A DNA stretch of 64,000 nt from Paenalcaligenes sp050487225 (GCF_050487225.1 NZ_JBKQGY010000001.1:1550001-1614000), one strand, 5' to 3'; shown: positions 51,401 to 60,065, numbered from the stretch's first letter. Program-made: numbers and translations. The notes: generated by a model not told the origin, from the letters alone.

Positions 51401-54050
51401 GGCATCGTATGAGCTACAAAATGTGATCAGCATTTTGAATGCCAAAGAGCACAACCTACAGAATATTAATGTCAGCATTCCTCGCGATACCTTTACCGTA
51501 ATTACCGGTGTATCGGGCTCGGGGAAATCCACCTTGGCTTTCGACATTCTGTTCAATGAAGGTCAGCGCCGCTATTTAGAATCGCTGAATGCGTATGCAC
51601 GCTCTATTGTGCAGCCTGTTGGTAAGCCAGATGTAGATGCTATCTATGGCATTCCGCCTACCGTGGCTATTGAGCAGCGCACTAGCCGTGGGGGGCGCAA
51701 GTCTACCGTGGCCACCATGACAGAAATCCATCACTTCCTACGCTTGCTGTATGTGAAGCTGGCGACCCAATACTGCCCCACCTGCCATGTGCCGGTTGAG
51801 CCACAAACGGCTGAGCAGATTGTGGCGCAAATCATGACGCAGCATCGTGGTGAACACATAGGTATTTTGGCGCCGCTGGTCAGTGCCCGAAAAGGCTACT
51901 ACACCGACTTGGCCACATGGGCTGGTAGCAAAGGCTACAGCCACCTACGTGTGGACGGTGAGTTTATCCCTGTCTCGCCTTGGCCGCGCCTAGACCGCTA
52001 TAAAGAACACAGCATTGATCTGCCTATTGCTGACCTGATCGTAGACCCCAAAGAAGAGCAAGCGCTTCGACAAGCGCTACACACGGCCTTAGATCATGGC
52101 AAAGGTAGCGTGATCGTGCTGGCTCCTATCAGCCAAGCGACGAGTGGCACGGTAGAGAGCAGACGCGACAGTGGCCTACAACTGCAACCGAACACACAGC
52201 GCTTTTCTACCAAACGCTCTTGCCCATGCTGCGCCACCAGTTTCCCTGAACCTGATCCGCGCATGTTCTCGTATAACTCCAAGCATGGCTGGTGTACTAG
52301 CTGCTTTGGTACTGGCGTACAGCTAAAAGGCTTCACCAGCGAACAAAGTGGTGAGGAAGCCAGCTGGACCACCCAATACGAAGGCGAAGCCCATACCTGC
52401 CCAAGCTGCCAAGGCAAACGCCTGAACCCCGTATCACTGGCCTTCTCGTGGCGCGACCGTTCTATTGCCGAGTTAGCTGCCCTACCTGTGGACGAAGCCT
52501 GCTCATTTTTTACGGGTTTAAACGCCAAAGGTCGCGAAGAAGAAATTGCTCGCGATTTGCTGGCTGAAATACGTAGCCGCCTGCACTTTATGGAAGAGGT
52601 GGGGCTGGGCTATTTAGCCTTAGACCGTGCCGCCCCCACCCTATCTGGTGGTGAGGCACAACGCATACGTCTCGCATCACAGTTGGGGTCCAACCTGCAG
52701 GGCGTGTGCTATGTACTGGACGAGCCCACCATTGGGCTGCACCCACGCGACAACAAGATTTTGTTGAATGCCATGCAAAGGCTGGAGTCCAACGGCAACA
52801 CGTTAGTAGTGGTGGAACACGATGAAGACACCATACGCCAAGCCAAACACATTATTGATATGGGGCCTGGTGCTGGTTCTCGTGGCGGTAAAGTGGTTGC
52901 CGAGGGAACGGTAGAAGAAATCATGCAAAACCCAGACTCGCTAACGGGTCGCTATTTGCGTCAGCCTATTGTTCACCCTATGCAGCCTCGCCGCGCCATT
53001 GATGGTGAGCACCCTATGCTCACTGTGGTAGGCGCACACCTGCATAATCTGCGTAATGTAGAGGCTCAAGTACCGCTGGAACGTCTCACCGTAGTCACCG
53101 GCGTATCAGGCTCCGGGAAATCCACCTTCGCGCGCGAAGTGCTGCTGGATAACCTGCTGCGTACGCTGCCCAAACGCGAAGATGGCCCATGGCAAGGTTG
53201 TGTCAGCATCAAAGGATGGGAGCCGTTAGACCGCGTGTTAGAAGTGGACCAAACACCTATTGGTAAAACACCGCGCTCGTGCCCCGCCACCTACATTGGT
53301 TTCTGGGATAGTATTCGTCGCCTATTAGCCGATACTCGTGATGCCAGAATGCGCGGTTGGAATGCCTCTCGCTTCTCGTTTAATACCGGCGATGGTCGCT
53401 GCGCTGCTTGCGGTGGCCAAGGCATGTTGACGCTAGAAATGAGCTTCTTGCCTGACATTAAAGTGCCTTGCGAAAGCTGCCACGGCCAACGTTTCAATGA
53501 CGATACCCTGAGCATTCGCTGGCAAGGTAAAAATGCTGGCGAAATCCTGAAAATGGAAGTGGATGAAGCGGTAGAGTTCTTTGCTACCAGCCCTAAAATT
53601 GCCCGCCCATTAAAGCTCATGCAAGACGTGGGCCTAGGATATTTAACCTTAGGCCAAGCCTCACCCACCTTATCAGGTGGTGAAGCACAGCGCGTTAAAC
53701 TGGTGACTGAACTGAGCAAAGCCCGTTTGGACGAAGGCGTGATCCGCACCGGTAGAGCCAGCCGACTGCCCCACACTTTATATGTGTTGGACGAACCTAC
53801 TGTTGGTCTGTCTATTCCTGATACCGAAAAACTCATTCAGGTGCTGCACCGCCTTACCGATGCGGGCAATACTGTCATGGTGATTGAGCACAACCTGGAT
53901 GTGATTGCCGAAGCCGACTGGATTGTAGACTTAGGCCCTGAAGGGGGTTCTGGCGGTGGTCGCTTGGTGGTACAAGCAGACCCAGACGTTGTACGTCGCA
54001 CCAAAGCCTCCCATACCGGTATGGCTCTCAACGAATTTTTAACCCCCTGA
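48441..54050 (+). CDS. Double-length UvrA paralogue with four ABC ATPase domains
   Basis: The 1869-residue protein is two UvrA-like units in one chain, about residues 1-975 and 985-1869. Four Walker A motifs (TGVSGSGKS at about 31, 653, 1020 and 1552) and four ABC signatures (LSGGE-x-QR at about 504, 850, 1400 and 1744) are all intact. Zinc-knuckle Cys pairs occur in both halves (for example CPTCGGTGF and CPSCQGKRL). Standard UvrA is about 940 residues. Burkholderiales carry such a tandem paralogue alongside true uvrA. A role in damage recognition is likely but unproven. I see no CTGT-N8-ACAG SOS box upstream. Confidence 0.93.
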   Translation: MSSQIRLYGARQNNLKNLDVSFNRGELTVLTGVSGSGKSSLAFDTLYAEGQRRYVETFSPYARQFLDRMDKPQVDRIEGVLPAIAIDQVNPVRNSRSSVGTMTELNDYLKLLYARLGTLYCRSCAHEVKPDSAQSIAEDLQQRCAEHDPRLVISFAVTIPTNFTQEEVENFLAQQGYTRVHKEKPEDAASLRTLYVVQDRFRLSNAEPARLMEALDAALAHGNGQVSIFASQAADGPEQEWRYNNRLHCTRCDIDYQTPLPSTFSFNSPLGACEHCRGFGRVMGIDYGLVIPDENKSLLEGAIRPWQSASNKQCQEDMQRYAPAAGVRLSAPWNTLSEHEKHWVIYGADDWKESRKAWETQWYGVARFFDWLESRSYRMHVRVMLSKYRSYTPCPHCKGSRLKPDALLWRVGTESHDAEGSYQRFMPVRALWSQAQLDALPGLHIHDLMRMPIDQVNEYFKHFQTGSAFDVATALLRDEVCSRLQFLCDVGLGYLSLDRQSRTLSGGEVQRINLTTALGTSLVNTLFVLDEPSIGLHPRDMHRIVEVMHRLRNNGNTLVVVEHDPQVMVAADRILDIGPGPGERGGQILFDGAPKDLRNANTLTGDYLSGRKRILAPNPMPVQNNTPRLLLENVSAHNLKNINVSIPLGRLVCVTGVSGSGKSTLIQDVLYPAILKHKGLATEAPGEFGALLGAEQIAEVFMVDQSPIGKTARSNPASYVGAFDPIRKLFSRAPLALERSYTPGMFSFNSGEGRCPTCGGTGFEHIEMQFLSDVYLRCPDCDGKRFRPEVLEVEIEHLGKRANIADVLDMTAHEALAFFAGLRDVQLALTPLCDVGLDYLKLGQPVPTLSGGEAQRLKLAGHLAGAAKSPLAQARVAKKGNLFLFDEPTTGLHFDDIAKLMLAFRKLLAAGHSLVVIEHNLDMVLAADWVIDLGPDGGLYGGELVATGTPADLMLSTSSYTGKALKEYQASIVGEGAIPMPVVKEPTASYELQNVISILNAKEHNLQNINVSIPRDTFTVITGVSGSGKSTLAFDILFNEGQRRYLESLNAYARSIVQPVGKPDVDAIYGIPPTVAIEQRTSRGGRKSTVATMTEIHHFLRLLYVKLATQYCPTCHVPVEPQTAEQIVAQIMTQHRGEHIGILAPLVSARKGYYTDLATWAGSKGYSHLRVDGEFIPVSPWPRLDRYKEHSIDLPIADLIVDPKEEQALRQALHTALDHGKGSVIVLAPISQATSGTVESRRDSGLQLQPNTQRFSTKRSCPCCATSFPEPDPRMFSYNSKHGWCTSCFGTGVQLKGFTSEQSGEEASWTTQYEGEAHTCPSCQGKRLNPVSLAFSWRDRSIAELAALPVDEACSFFTGLNAKGREEEIARDLLAEIRSRLHFMEEVGLGYLALDRAAPTLSGGEAQRIRLASQLGSNLQGVCYVLDEPTIGLHPRDNKILLNAMQRLESNGNTLVVVEHDEDTIRQAKHIIDMGPGAGSRGGKVVAEGTVEEIMQNPDSLTGRYLRQPIVHPMQPRRAIDGEHPMLTVVGAHLHNLRNVEAQVPLERLTVVTGVSGSGKSTFAREVLLDNLLRTLPKREDGPWQGCVSIKGWEPLDRVLEVDQTPIGKTPRSCPATYIGFWDSIRRLLADTRDARMRGWNASRFSFNTGDGRCAACGGQGMLTLEMSFLPDIKVPCESCHGQRFNDDTLSIRWQGKNAGEILKMEVDEAVEFFATSPKIARPLKLMQDVGLGYLTLGQASPTLSGGEAQRVKLVTELSKARLDEGVIRTGRASRLPHTLYVLDEPTVGLSIPDTEKLIQVLHRLTDAGNTVMVIEHNLDVIAEADWIVDLGPEGGSGGGRLVVQADPDVVRRTKASHTGMALNEFLTP

Positions 54051-54053
54051 TTC

Positions 54054-55166
54054 ATGTATTGTCGTTTTGAAAACCGCCTGACTCGTCAGGCGTTAGTGCT
54101 AGAAAACCCCGTTGATCGCGTGGCCGCTCACCATGCTGACGAATTGCCTGCTGTCTTTGAGGCCATTCGTCGCGCTCAGCAAAAAGGGCTGTGGACAAGT
54201 TTGCTGCTGGACTATGAGTTAGGTGCTGCCCTGTTGGGCGTAGCTAAACCTACAGCCCCTCGCTCTACCCCTTTGCTCACCGCCCAGTTTTATAGTTCTG
54301 CACAACACACCCAACCATGGGAATCCGCAGAACACGAACCCACCCTACGCTGCACGTTGGCACAGAAAAAAGCAGATTACGTTCGCGCCATAGAACGTAT
54401 ACGCACTGACATCCACAACGGCGAATACTACCAAGCCAATTACACCGTACCCATTCACGTACACAGTGATAATTCCCCCGATCAGGTGTACAGAGCACTG
54501 GCGCAGCGTCACCCTACGGCTTATTCGGCATTCATCCAAGACGAAGACCGCCAGATTGCCTCGTTTTCTCCGGAGCTATTTGTAGAACGCACAGGCGACA
54601 TGCTACGCGTGCGCCCCATGAAAGGCACTCGCCCACGTTTCACAGACCCAATCAAAGACCAAGCCTCTGCCCACGCCTTACGCCACAGCGAAAAAGACTG
54701 TGCGGAAAACGTCATGATTGTGGATTTGCTGCGTAATGACTTGGGCAGATTGGCACGCCCTGGCAGTGTTAAGGTGGAATCATTACTGAGTGTGGAACAG
54801 TACCCCTCAGTGTGGACCATGACGTCCACCATCCAAGCGCTGTGCGATGAACACGATATTGAACAACTGCTACTGGCGTTGTTCCCTTGTGGCTCCATAA
54901 CGGGCGCACCCAAACTGGCAGCAATGACGGCGTTACAAGCCCTAGAACAGCGCCAGCGTGGTATTTATTGTGGCAGCATAGGCTGGCTAGCCCCTCAGGG
55001 CAATTTCCGCTTTAACGTGGCAATACGCACGCTGGAATTCCACACTAATCATGAGGCTATTTTTGGTGTGGGCGGAGGCATTGTGCACGATTCCGATCCC
55101 GAACTAGAATGGCAAGAACTGCTTTGGAAAGCACGGATTCTGGGCAGCCCTATTCTTACCCAATAA
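54054..55166 (+). CDS. pabB: Aminodeoxychorismate synthase component I
   Basis: This 370-residue chorismate-binding enzyme converts chorismate with ammonia to 4-amino-4-deoxychorismate for folate. Family blocks are NGEYYQANYTVPI, RPMKGTRPR, AENVMIVDLLRNDLGRLARPGSV, FPCGSITGAPKLAAM and RGIYCGSIGW. It is shorter than the anthranilate synthase family at the N-terminus, as in the compact pabB of betaproteobacteria. It follows the UvrA paralogue by three bases and precedes pabC by ten. Confidence 0.93.
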   Translation: MYCRFENRLTRQALVLENPVDRVAAHHADELPAVFEAIRRAQQKGLWTSLLLDYELGAALLGVAKPTAPRSTPLLTAQFYSSAQHTQPWESAEHEPTLRCTLAQKKADYVRAIERIRTDIHNGEYYQANYTVPIHVHSDNSPDQVYRALAQRHPTAYSAFIQDEDRQIASFSPELFVERTGDMLRVRPMKGTRPRFTDPIKDQASAHALRHSEKDCAENVMIVDLLRNDLGRLARPGSVKVESLLSVEQYPSVWTMTSTIQALCDEHDIEQLLLALFPCGSITGAPKLAAMTALQALEQRQRGIYCGSIGWLAPQGNFRFNVAIRTLEFHTNHEAIFGVGGGIVHDSDPELEWQELLWKARILGSPILTQ

Positions 55167-55176
55167 GGACGAAGTC

Positions 55177-55803
55177 ATGAGCATACATCCCACGCTAATT
55201 GAAACCATGCGCGTAGAACATGCCCAGATCGCCCTGCTGCAACCGCATCTAGATCGCTTGCAACGTTCAGCACAGCAACTGAATTACACCTTTTGCCGCG
55301 ACAACATCAGTGCACACATAGCGCAGTACGTAGCCTCACTGGAAGATGGTATGTGGCGCTTGCGCCTTACCTTGGATAACGAAGGGCAGCCTGTTTTAGA
55401 ACACTCTGCTCTTGCGCCGGATGTAGAGCCTGTGCCTATCCTGCTGGCCGACACGCCCTTACCCGAAAGCCCCTGGTTAGCCATCAAAAGCAGCCATAGA
55501 CCGTGGTACCAAGCAGCCACCCAAACGTTACTCCATCAGCCACAACTGTTTGATGTGATCTTCTGCAATCAACAAGGCGAGCTATGCGAAGGCAGTCGCA
55601 GCAATATTTATGTGCAACGCGAGGGCGAATGGCTGACGCCCCCCTTACGCTGCGGGTTATTGCCTGGCGTGATGCGTGAACAATTACTGCAAAGCGGCCA
55701 AGCTAAAGAAGCGGTACTCACTCCTGCTGACTTACAACACGCACAAGCCATACGGGTATCCAATGCGTTACGTGGCTGGCTGAACGCCAAACTGGTGAAT
55801 TAA
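55177..55803 (+). CDS. pabC: Aminodeoxychorismate lyase-like class IV aminotransferase fold enzyme
   Basis: This 208-residue PLP protein has the catalytic Lys104 in LAIKSSHRPWYQ, then FDVIFCNQQGELCEGSRSNIYV and a PPLRCGLLPGVMRE block, the class IV signature. Adjacent to pabB it most likely releases pyruvate from aminodeoxychorismate to give p-aminobenzoate. It is short for PabC (about 270 residues), lacking much of the usual N-terminus. Its stop overlaps tcdA by four bases at the convergent end. Confidence 0.85.
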   Translation: MSIHPTLIETMRVEHAQIALLQPHLDRLQRSAQQLNYTFCRDNISAHIAQYVASLEDGMWRLRLTLDNEGQPVLEHSALAPDVEPVPILLADTPLPESPWLAIKSSHRPWYQAATQTLLHQPQLFDVIFCNQQGELCEGSRSNIYVQREGEWLTPPLRCGLLPGVMREQLLQSGQAKEAVLTPADLQHAQAIRVSNALRGWLNAKLVN

Positions 55804-56591
55804 CCCGCCTGTTTCACCACAATCTTATTGATAGCTAGTTGTGCTGCGGCCAGCCCCATGCTGGCCGTTAAGGTCACGGCTGACCCATAACCCGCACACG
55901 ACAACCCTTGTGGTGCCTCTGGGCTTTCCCCTTGTGTCCACAACTCAGGCATCACAGCGGTTTCTTCCACCCACAAACACGTCACGCCCATTTTAGGAAT
56001 ACGTGCTCCCTTGTCGGCTTTGGGTCTAGGAAAACCGTACTGGCGGCGTAATTGATTACGCAATCTGGCCAACAAGGCATCGTGCGAGGTTTGCGATAAG
56101 TCGCTGCTACGCAACGCCAACACATCACGTTTCCCGCCAGCAGCACCGCACACTATCAGGGGAATCTTGCAACGCTTGGCTTCCACCACCATGGCCAATT
56201 TGGCACTAATTTGATCCGTGCAATCAATCAGTACATCTGGCTGCAACCGCAACAGTTCAGCGATATTGTCAGCACTGACAAAGTCATCCACGATCTCTAC
56301 CTGAGCCTGTGGATTAATGTCTGCTATACGCTCAGCCATAGCCAGCACTTTAGCCTTACCAATGGTGCTGCCCAGCGCGGGCAACTGGCGATTAATGTTG
56401 GATTCGGCAATATGGTCCAAATCGATCAGCGTGATTTTCCCTACGCCATGACGCGCTACCGCCTCCGCACACCAGCTACCCACACCGCCTATACCGGCAA
56501 TCATGATGTGTGCGGCGGCAAAGCCAGCTGTACTACCTGCACCGTATAAACGGTCCAGAGCACCAAAACGTCGTTCAAAGCTCTCGCTCAT
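55800..56591 (-). CDS. tcdA: tRNA threonylcarbamoyladenosine dehydratase
   Basis: The 263-residue E1-like enzyme cyclises t6A37 of tRNA to ct6A using ATP. It has the nucleotide site IAGIGGVGSWCAEAVARHGVG, then LIDLDHIAESNINRQLPAL, the DCTDQISAKLAMV block and ICGAAGGKRD. The C-terminal hydrophobic stretch TLTASMGLAAAQLAINKI is present. It is a single gene, convergent with pabC. Confidence 0.93.
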   Translation of the reverse strand: MSESFERRFGALDRLYGAGSTAGFAAAHIMIAGIGGVGSWCAEAVARHGVGKITLIDLDHIAESNINRQLPALGSTIGKAKVLAMAERIADINPQAQVEIVDDFVSADNIAELLRLQPDVLIDCTDQISAKLAMVVEAKRCKIPLIVCGAAGGKRDVLALRSSDLSQTSHDALLARLRNQLRRQYGFPRPKADKGARIPKMGVTCLWVEETAVMPELWTQGESPEAPQGLSCAGYGSAVTLTASMGLAAAQLAINKIVVKQAG

Positions 56592-56732
56592 TAGCTACTA
56601 TCCTTTGCATTCAAAACAGCGCGCTTGCGTGAATTACCCCACATTTTAACGCGTGGTTTCGCCAGTCGTGGCCGGTTGTTCTACAATACAAGACTATATT
56701 CTGTCAATGGAATCTTCTACTAAGCCATTACC

Positions 56733-57395
56733 GTGAACACCTATCCTGCTTCTGACGTACCCACTCCCGCATCCTTTAAGGTGCTTAGTGACGCTGAACG
56801 TAATCAATCCATGCAACATAGCTTGGCACACTGGACTCCCGGAACGGATGTCTGGGTGTATGGCTATGGTTCCTTGATCTGGCGCCCAGAATTTGATTTT
56901 CTGGAGCAACGTCATGCCAGATTACATGGTTACCACCGCTCGTTGTGTTTGTGGTCGCACATCAACCGCGGCACACCTGAACGCCCGGGGGTTGTCTTTG
57001 GTTTGGATAATGGTGGCTCGTGTCGTGGCATGGCCTTTAGGATTGCCAGCGACGAAGTACCCCAAGTCTTTGACGCCTTATGGCGCAGAGAAATGCCTAG
57101 CGGCGCCTACATTCCGCGTTGGTTGCCATGCCATACCGAACACGGCATGGTAAATGCGCTGGTATTTGTGATGAACCGCAGCTATCAAGGCTACGTACCC
57201 CGCATGCCGTTAGAGCAGCTTATCCATGTGATCTATGGTGCTCATGGTATTAATGGCCCTTGCATTGAATATGTAATGGAAACAGCCGAGGCCCTAAAAA
57301 GGTCTAAAATTGAAGACAAACGATTGCAATCCCTAGTACACGCATTGCAAAACAGTTCGCCCCTATTATCTTCTGCAGCTTTACAGACAGCCTGA
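56733..57395 (+). CDS. chaC: ChaC-type gamma-glutamylcyclotransferase
   Basis: The 220-residue enzyme breaks glutathione to 5-oxoproline and Cys-Gly. The family opener VWVYGYGSLIWRPEFDF, the RSLCLWSHINRGTPERPG block, and RREMPSGAYIPRWLP with the proposed catalytic Glu are clear, as is GINGPCIEYVMET. It starts with GTG at 56733. pdxH follows two bases after its stop. Confidence 0.93.
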   Translation: MNTYPASDVPTPASFKVLSDAERNQSMQHSLAHWTPGTDVWVYGYGSLIWRPEFDFLEQRHARLHGYHRSLCLWSHINRGTPERPGVVFGLDNGGSCRGMAFRIASDEVPQVFDALWRREMPSGAYIPRWLPCHTEHGMVNALVFVMNRSYQGYVPRMPLEQLIHVIYGAHGINGPCIEYVMETAEALKRSKIEDKRLQSLVHALQNSSPLLSSAALQTA

Positions 57396-57397
57396 CC

Positions 57398-58027
57398 ATG
57401 AAACTTTCCGATTACCGCAACGAATACAACCGATTCACGCTGGACGAAAGCGGGCTGGATCCCAACCCCCGTGTACAGTTTCATCACTGGCTCAAAGAGG
57501 CCATGGACGACAATGCCATCGAGCCTACAGCCATGACACTGTCCACCGTCAATGCGGAAGGCCAACCTACCTCACGCATTGTTTTGCTGAAGAACTACGA
57601 AGAAGACGGTCTGCGCTTCTTCACCAACTTCGACTCACGTAAAGGCCAAGACTTGGCCCACAACGATCGTGCTTGCTTAATGTTCTTCTGGCCTAGCCTG
57701 CACCGCCAAGTACGCTTTGAAGGCCGTGTGCACAAGCTTAGTGCTGAAATTGCTGATGAATACTTCCACAGCCGCCCTGTAGAATCCCGCATCAGTGCAC
57801 TGGCTTCGCCACAAAGCCAACCGGTAAGCCGTAGCGATTTAGAGCAGCGCGTGCAAGCGTTACAAAAGCAGTATGGTGATCACCCACCACGCCCAGAAAA
57901 CTGGGGGGGCTATGTATTAGTGCCGGAGCACATTGAGTTCTGGCAAGGCCGCTCCTGCCGATTACACGATAGATTTGTGTTTAATCGCACAGATTCTGAG
58001 TGGACTGTATCGCGTTTAGCGCCTTGA
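57398..58027 (+). CDS. pdxH: Pyridoxamine 5'-phosphate oxidase
   Basis: This 209-residue FMN enzyme makes pyridoxal 5'-phosphate. Its blocks match the family: PTAMTLSTVNAEGQPTSRIVLLKNYEEDGLRFFTNFDSRKG, CLMFFWPSLHRQVRFEGRV, FHSRPVESRISALAS and the C-terminal FWQGRSCRLHDR with the PLP-phosphate Arg. It is probably co-transcribed with chaC and the flavin reductase gene. Confidence 0.96.
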   Translation: MKLSDYRNEYNRFTLDESGLDPNPRVQFHHWLKEAMDDNAIEPTAMTLSTVNAEGQPTSRIVLLKNYEEDGLRFFTNFDSRKGQDLAHNDRACLMFFWPSLHRQVRFEGRVHKLSAEIADEYFHSRPVESRISALASPQSQPVSRSDLEQRVQALQKQYGDHPPRPENWGGYVLVPEHIEFWQGRSCRLHDRFVFNRTDSEWTVSRLAP

Positions 58028-58046
58028 TATGGTAGTGTATGCCGCC

Positions 58047-58559
58047 ATGTCTGAACAGCTTTCTCCCCCTGCATTTGATACACCTTTCTTCAAATCTGCG
58101 CTCAGCCGCTTTGCTACAGGTGTCACCGTAATTACTACCGAAGGGCTCGCGCCTGAGTGCGAGCCGTGGGGTCTTACGGCCAGTTCATTTAACACGTTAT
58201 CGCTGGATCCCCCGCTCATCGTTTGGTCGCTGGATAAAAAAGCCCGATCATTGCCACACTTTCTGCATGCCCCCAGCTACGTCATTCACGTGCTAGGTGC
58301 ATCCCAAGAAAAAATGGCCAAACGCTTTGCGATGGGCCCTCAAGCCGAACGTTTTCACGGCCATCCTTTAGGTCGTGCGCCCGGTGGCACATTAATGCTG
58401 GACGATCAGGGCTTGTGTGCCTGGTTTGAGTGTCGCAATGTCAGCCAACATGAAACTGGCGATCACTATCTGTTTATTGGTCAGGTAGAACACTGCATGC
58501 ACACTGATACCGCCCCTCTGATCTATCATGCTAGCAACTTTGGGCTGACCCCGCGTTAA
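58047..58559 (+). CDS. Flavin reductase-like protein
   Basis: From the ATG at 58047 the protein has 170 residues; another start at 58029 is possible. It has the HpaC/NTAB-type flavin-binding fold, with FKSALSRFATGVTVITT, WGLTASSFNTLSLDPPLIVWSL, and a C-terminal HYLFIGQVEHC. Such proteins supply reduced FMN to a monooxygenase or use it directly; no monooxygenase is adjacent. It starts 19 bases after pdxH. Confidence 0.88.
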   Translation: MSEQLSPPAFDTPFFKSALSRFATGVTVITTEGLAPECEPWGLTASSFNTLSLDPPLIVWSLDKKARSLPHFLHAPSYVIHVLGASQEKMAKRFAMGPQAERFHGHPLGRAPGGTLMLDDQGLCAWFECRNVSQHETGDHYLFIGQVEHCMHTDTAPLIYHASNFGLTPR

Positions 58560-58598
58560 GCTTTAGCAAACAATTTTAATTACCTCCTACACCTCACA

Positions 58599-59450
58599 AT
58601 GTCTGACTACATCCTGACCCTTTCCTGTCCTGATCGCACAGGTATCGTCCACGCCGTTACAGGCTGGTTGCTGGAACAACACGGTAACGTGGTTCAAGCC
58701 CAGCAATTTGGCGATGCAGAAACCGAGCGTTTCTTTCTGCGCATTCACTTTTCGTTGTCAGGTAAAGAAACCAACGTCACTGAACTGAATGAGGCGTTTG
58801 CTCCACTGGCCACTGAGTTCAACATGGATGCGCACATCTATGATGCCAACCGCAAAGCGCGTATCTTGATTTTGGTCAGCCGTCAGGGTCACTGCTTGAA
58901 CGATTTATTGTTCCGCACGCATAGTGGTCAGTTGCCGGTAGAAATTGCAGCGGTGTTGTCCAACCACCAAGACCACGCCACCTTGGCATCGTCTTACAAC
59001 ATCCCGTTCCACCACCTGCCTGTTACGGCTGAAACCAAGCAAGAACAAGAACAGCAAATTCTGCGTTTTGTGGATACGTTGGGTATTGATCTGGTGGTGT
59101 TGGCACGTTACATGCAAATCTTGTCACCTGAACTGTGCCGTGCGTTGTCTGGCCGCGCCATCAACATTCACCACAGTTTCTTGCCTAGCTTCAAAGGTGC
59201 ACGCCCTTACCACCAGGCGCATGCTCGCGGTGTGAAGATCATTGGTGCAACGGCTCACTACGTGACTGAAGATTTGGATGAAGGTCCAATCATCGAGCAA
59301 GACATCGAGCGCGTGAACCACTCCATGAGCGCCCACGAACTGACACAAGTGGGTAGCGATGTGGAATCGCTGGTGTTGTCCCGCGCGGTAGCGGCACACG
59401 TTCAGCATCGTATTTTGCTGAACGGTCAGCGTACGATTGTGTTCCGTTAA
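58599..59450 (+). CDS. purU: Formyltetrahydrofolate deformylase
   Basis: The 283-residue enzyme releases formate from 10-formyltetrahydrofolate. It has an N-terminal ACT domain (ILTLSCPDRTGIVHAVTGWLLEQHGNVVQAQQF) and a formyltransferase domain. That domain shows VLARYMQILSPELC, INIHHSFLPSFKGARPYHQA with the catalytic Asn and His, and the Asp of TEDLDEGPIIEQD. A terminator follows about 60 bases after the stop. Confidence 0.96.
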   Translation: MSDYILTLSCPDRTGIVHAVTGWLLEQHGNVVQAQQFGDAETERFFLRIHFSLSGKETNVTELNEAFAPLATEFNMDAHIYDANRKARILILVSRQGHCLNDLLFRTHSGQLPVEIAAVLSNHQDHATLASSYNIPFHHLPVTAETKQEQEQQILRFVDTLGIDLVVLARYMQILSPELCRALSGRAINIHHSFLPSFKGARPYHQAHARGVKIIGATAHYVTEDLDEGPIIEQDIERVNHSMSAHELTQVGSDVESLVLSRAVAAHVQHRILLNGQRTIVFR

Positions 59451-59509
59451 GGCGGTAAGCTGTTTACACAGGGGCTGAGTTCTTCTTCCCCTAGGTAGCT
59501 AGACTGAAG

Positions 59510-59540
59510 AACCTCTGGTGTTGTTGCGCCAGAGGTTTTT
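59510..59540 (+). terminator. Rho-independent terminator after purU
   Basis: AACCTCTGG (59510-59518) pairs with CCAGAGGTT (59529-59537) around a 10-base loop, followed by a T run. Confidence 0.88.
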
Positions 59541-59588
59541 TGTTTTGGGTGGTACATGTTGCTGACGTGGTGACGGATTAAGGTTGTA

Positions 59589-59669
59589 TCCATTGCACGC
59601 GCTAAGGGGCTGGGTGAGTACTTGATGCAGTATTCATCGCACGCGTTGATGCCACATTCATCGCACACG
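59589..59669. repeat. Three imperfect direct repeats of a 13-mer
   Basis: The sequence TYCATYGCACRCG occurs at 59589-59601, 59633-59645 and 59657-59669, with start-to-start distances of 44 and 24 bases. No binding protein can be assigned. Confidence 0.4.
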
Positions 59670-59682
59670 CCGGGAACTGCAG

Positions 59683-60065
59683 GAATACTTTTTGTGATTT
59701 GTACACCAAATCAAAAAAGTTTCCTCTCCGTCCCCCGGTTGTTCTGACTGTGGATAGGTTTACAGCCCTTTCTTTTGGGTTGTGAGTGCAACTTGATCCA
59801 ATTGGGAGGCAGGTTTAGATCGTCTGTAATATCAGCTGTACCATCAGGAAATCCAGCTTAGTTTTAATGAAGGCAACAGGTGCCGAAATTATCAGCACAC
59901 GGAATAAGTAGGCATCTTCAGCAATTGGTAAATATGCCTCTTTCTTCCACCGCAGAAGTACACACTAGCTTCAACGGCAACTACACTCAAAACCGTTGCA
60001 AGCGATGGAGGGAAAACGGAGGAAAGTATTTTTTTATTTGGTGGTCAAATTAAAAAATACTTTTC
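59683..60065. repeat. Candidate small element bounded by inverted palindromes
   Basis: The left end has a palindrome centred on GATTTGTACACCAAATC, and the right end one centred on ATTTGGTGGTCAAAT (60036-60050). The right hairpin (60023-60040 with 60046-60063) is an 18-bp stem with one mismatch. The ends resemble each other when one is inverted (ATTTG-N2-CACCAAAT followed by an A run and TTTCCTC). GCAG occurs just outside both ends (59679-59682 and 60066-60069), which could be a target duplication. No gene lies inside. Confidence 0.4.

Noticed and set aside
53291..53836. A 181-codon frame antisense to the UvrA paralogue
   Set aside because: This and several shorter minus-strand frames across 48505-54055 mirror conserved UvrA motifs and are shadows.
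59447..59668. A 73-codon minus-strand frame with repeated Cys-Asp-Glu motifs
   Set aside because: The apparent repeats come from the 13-mer direct repeats; the frame crosses the purU terminator and lacks a ribosome site.
59589..59669. The three direct repeats as a CRISPR array
   Set aside because: The units are only 13 bases, imperfect, irregularly spaced, and there are no spacers of constant length or cas genes.
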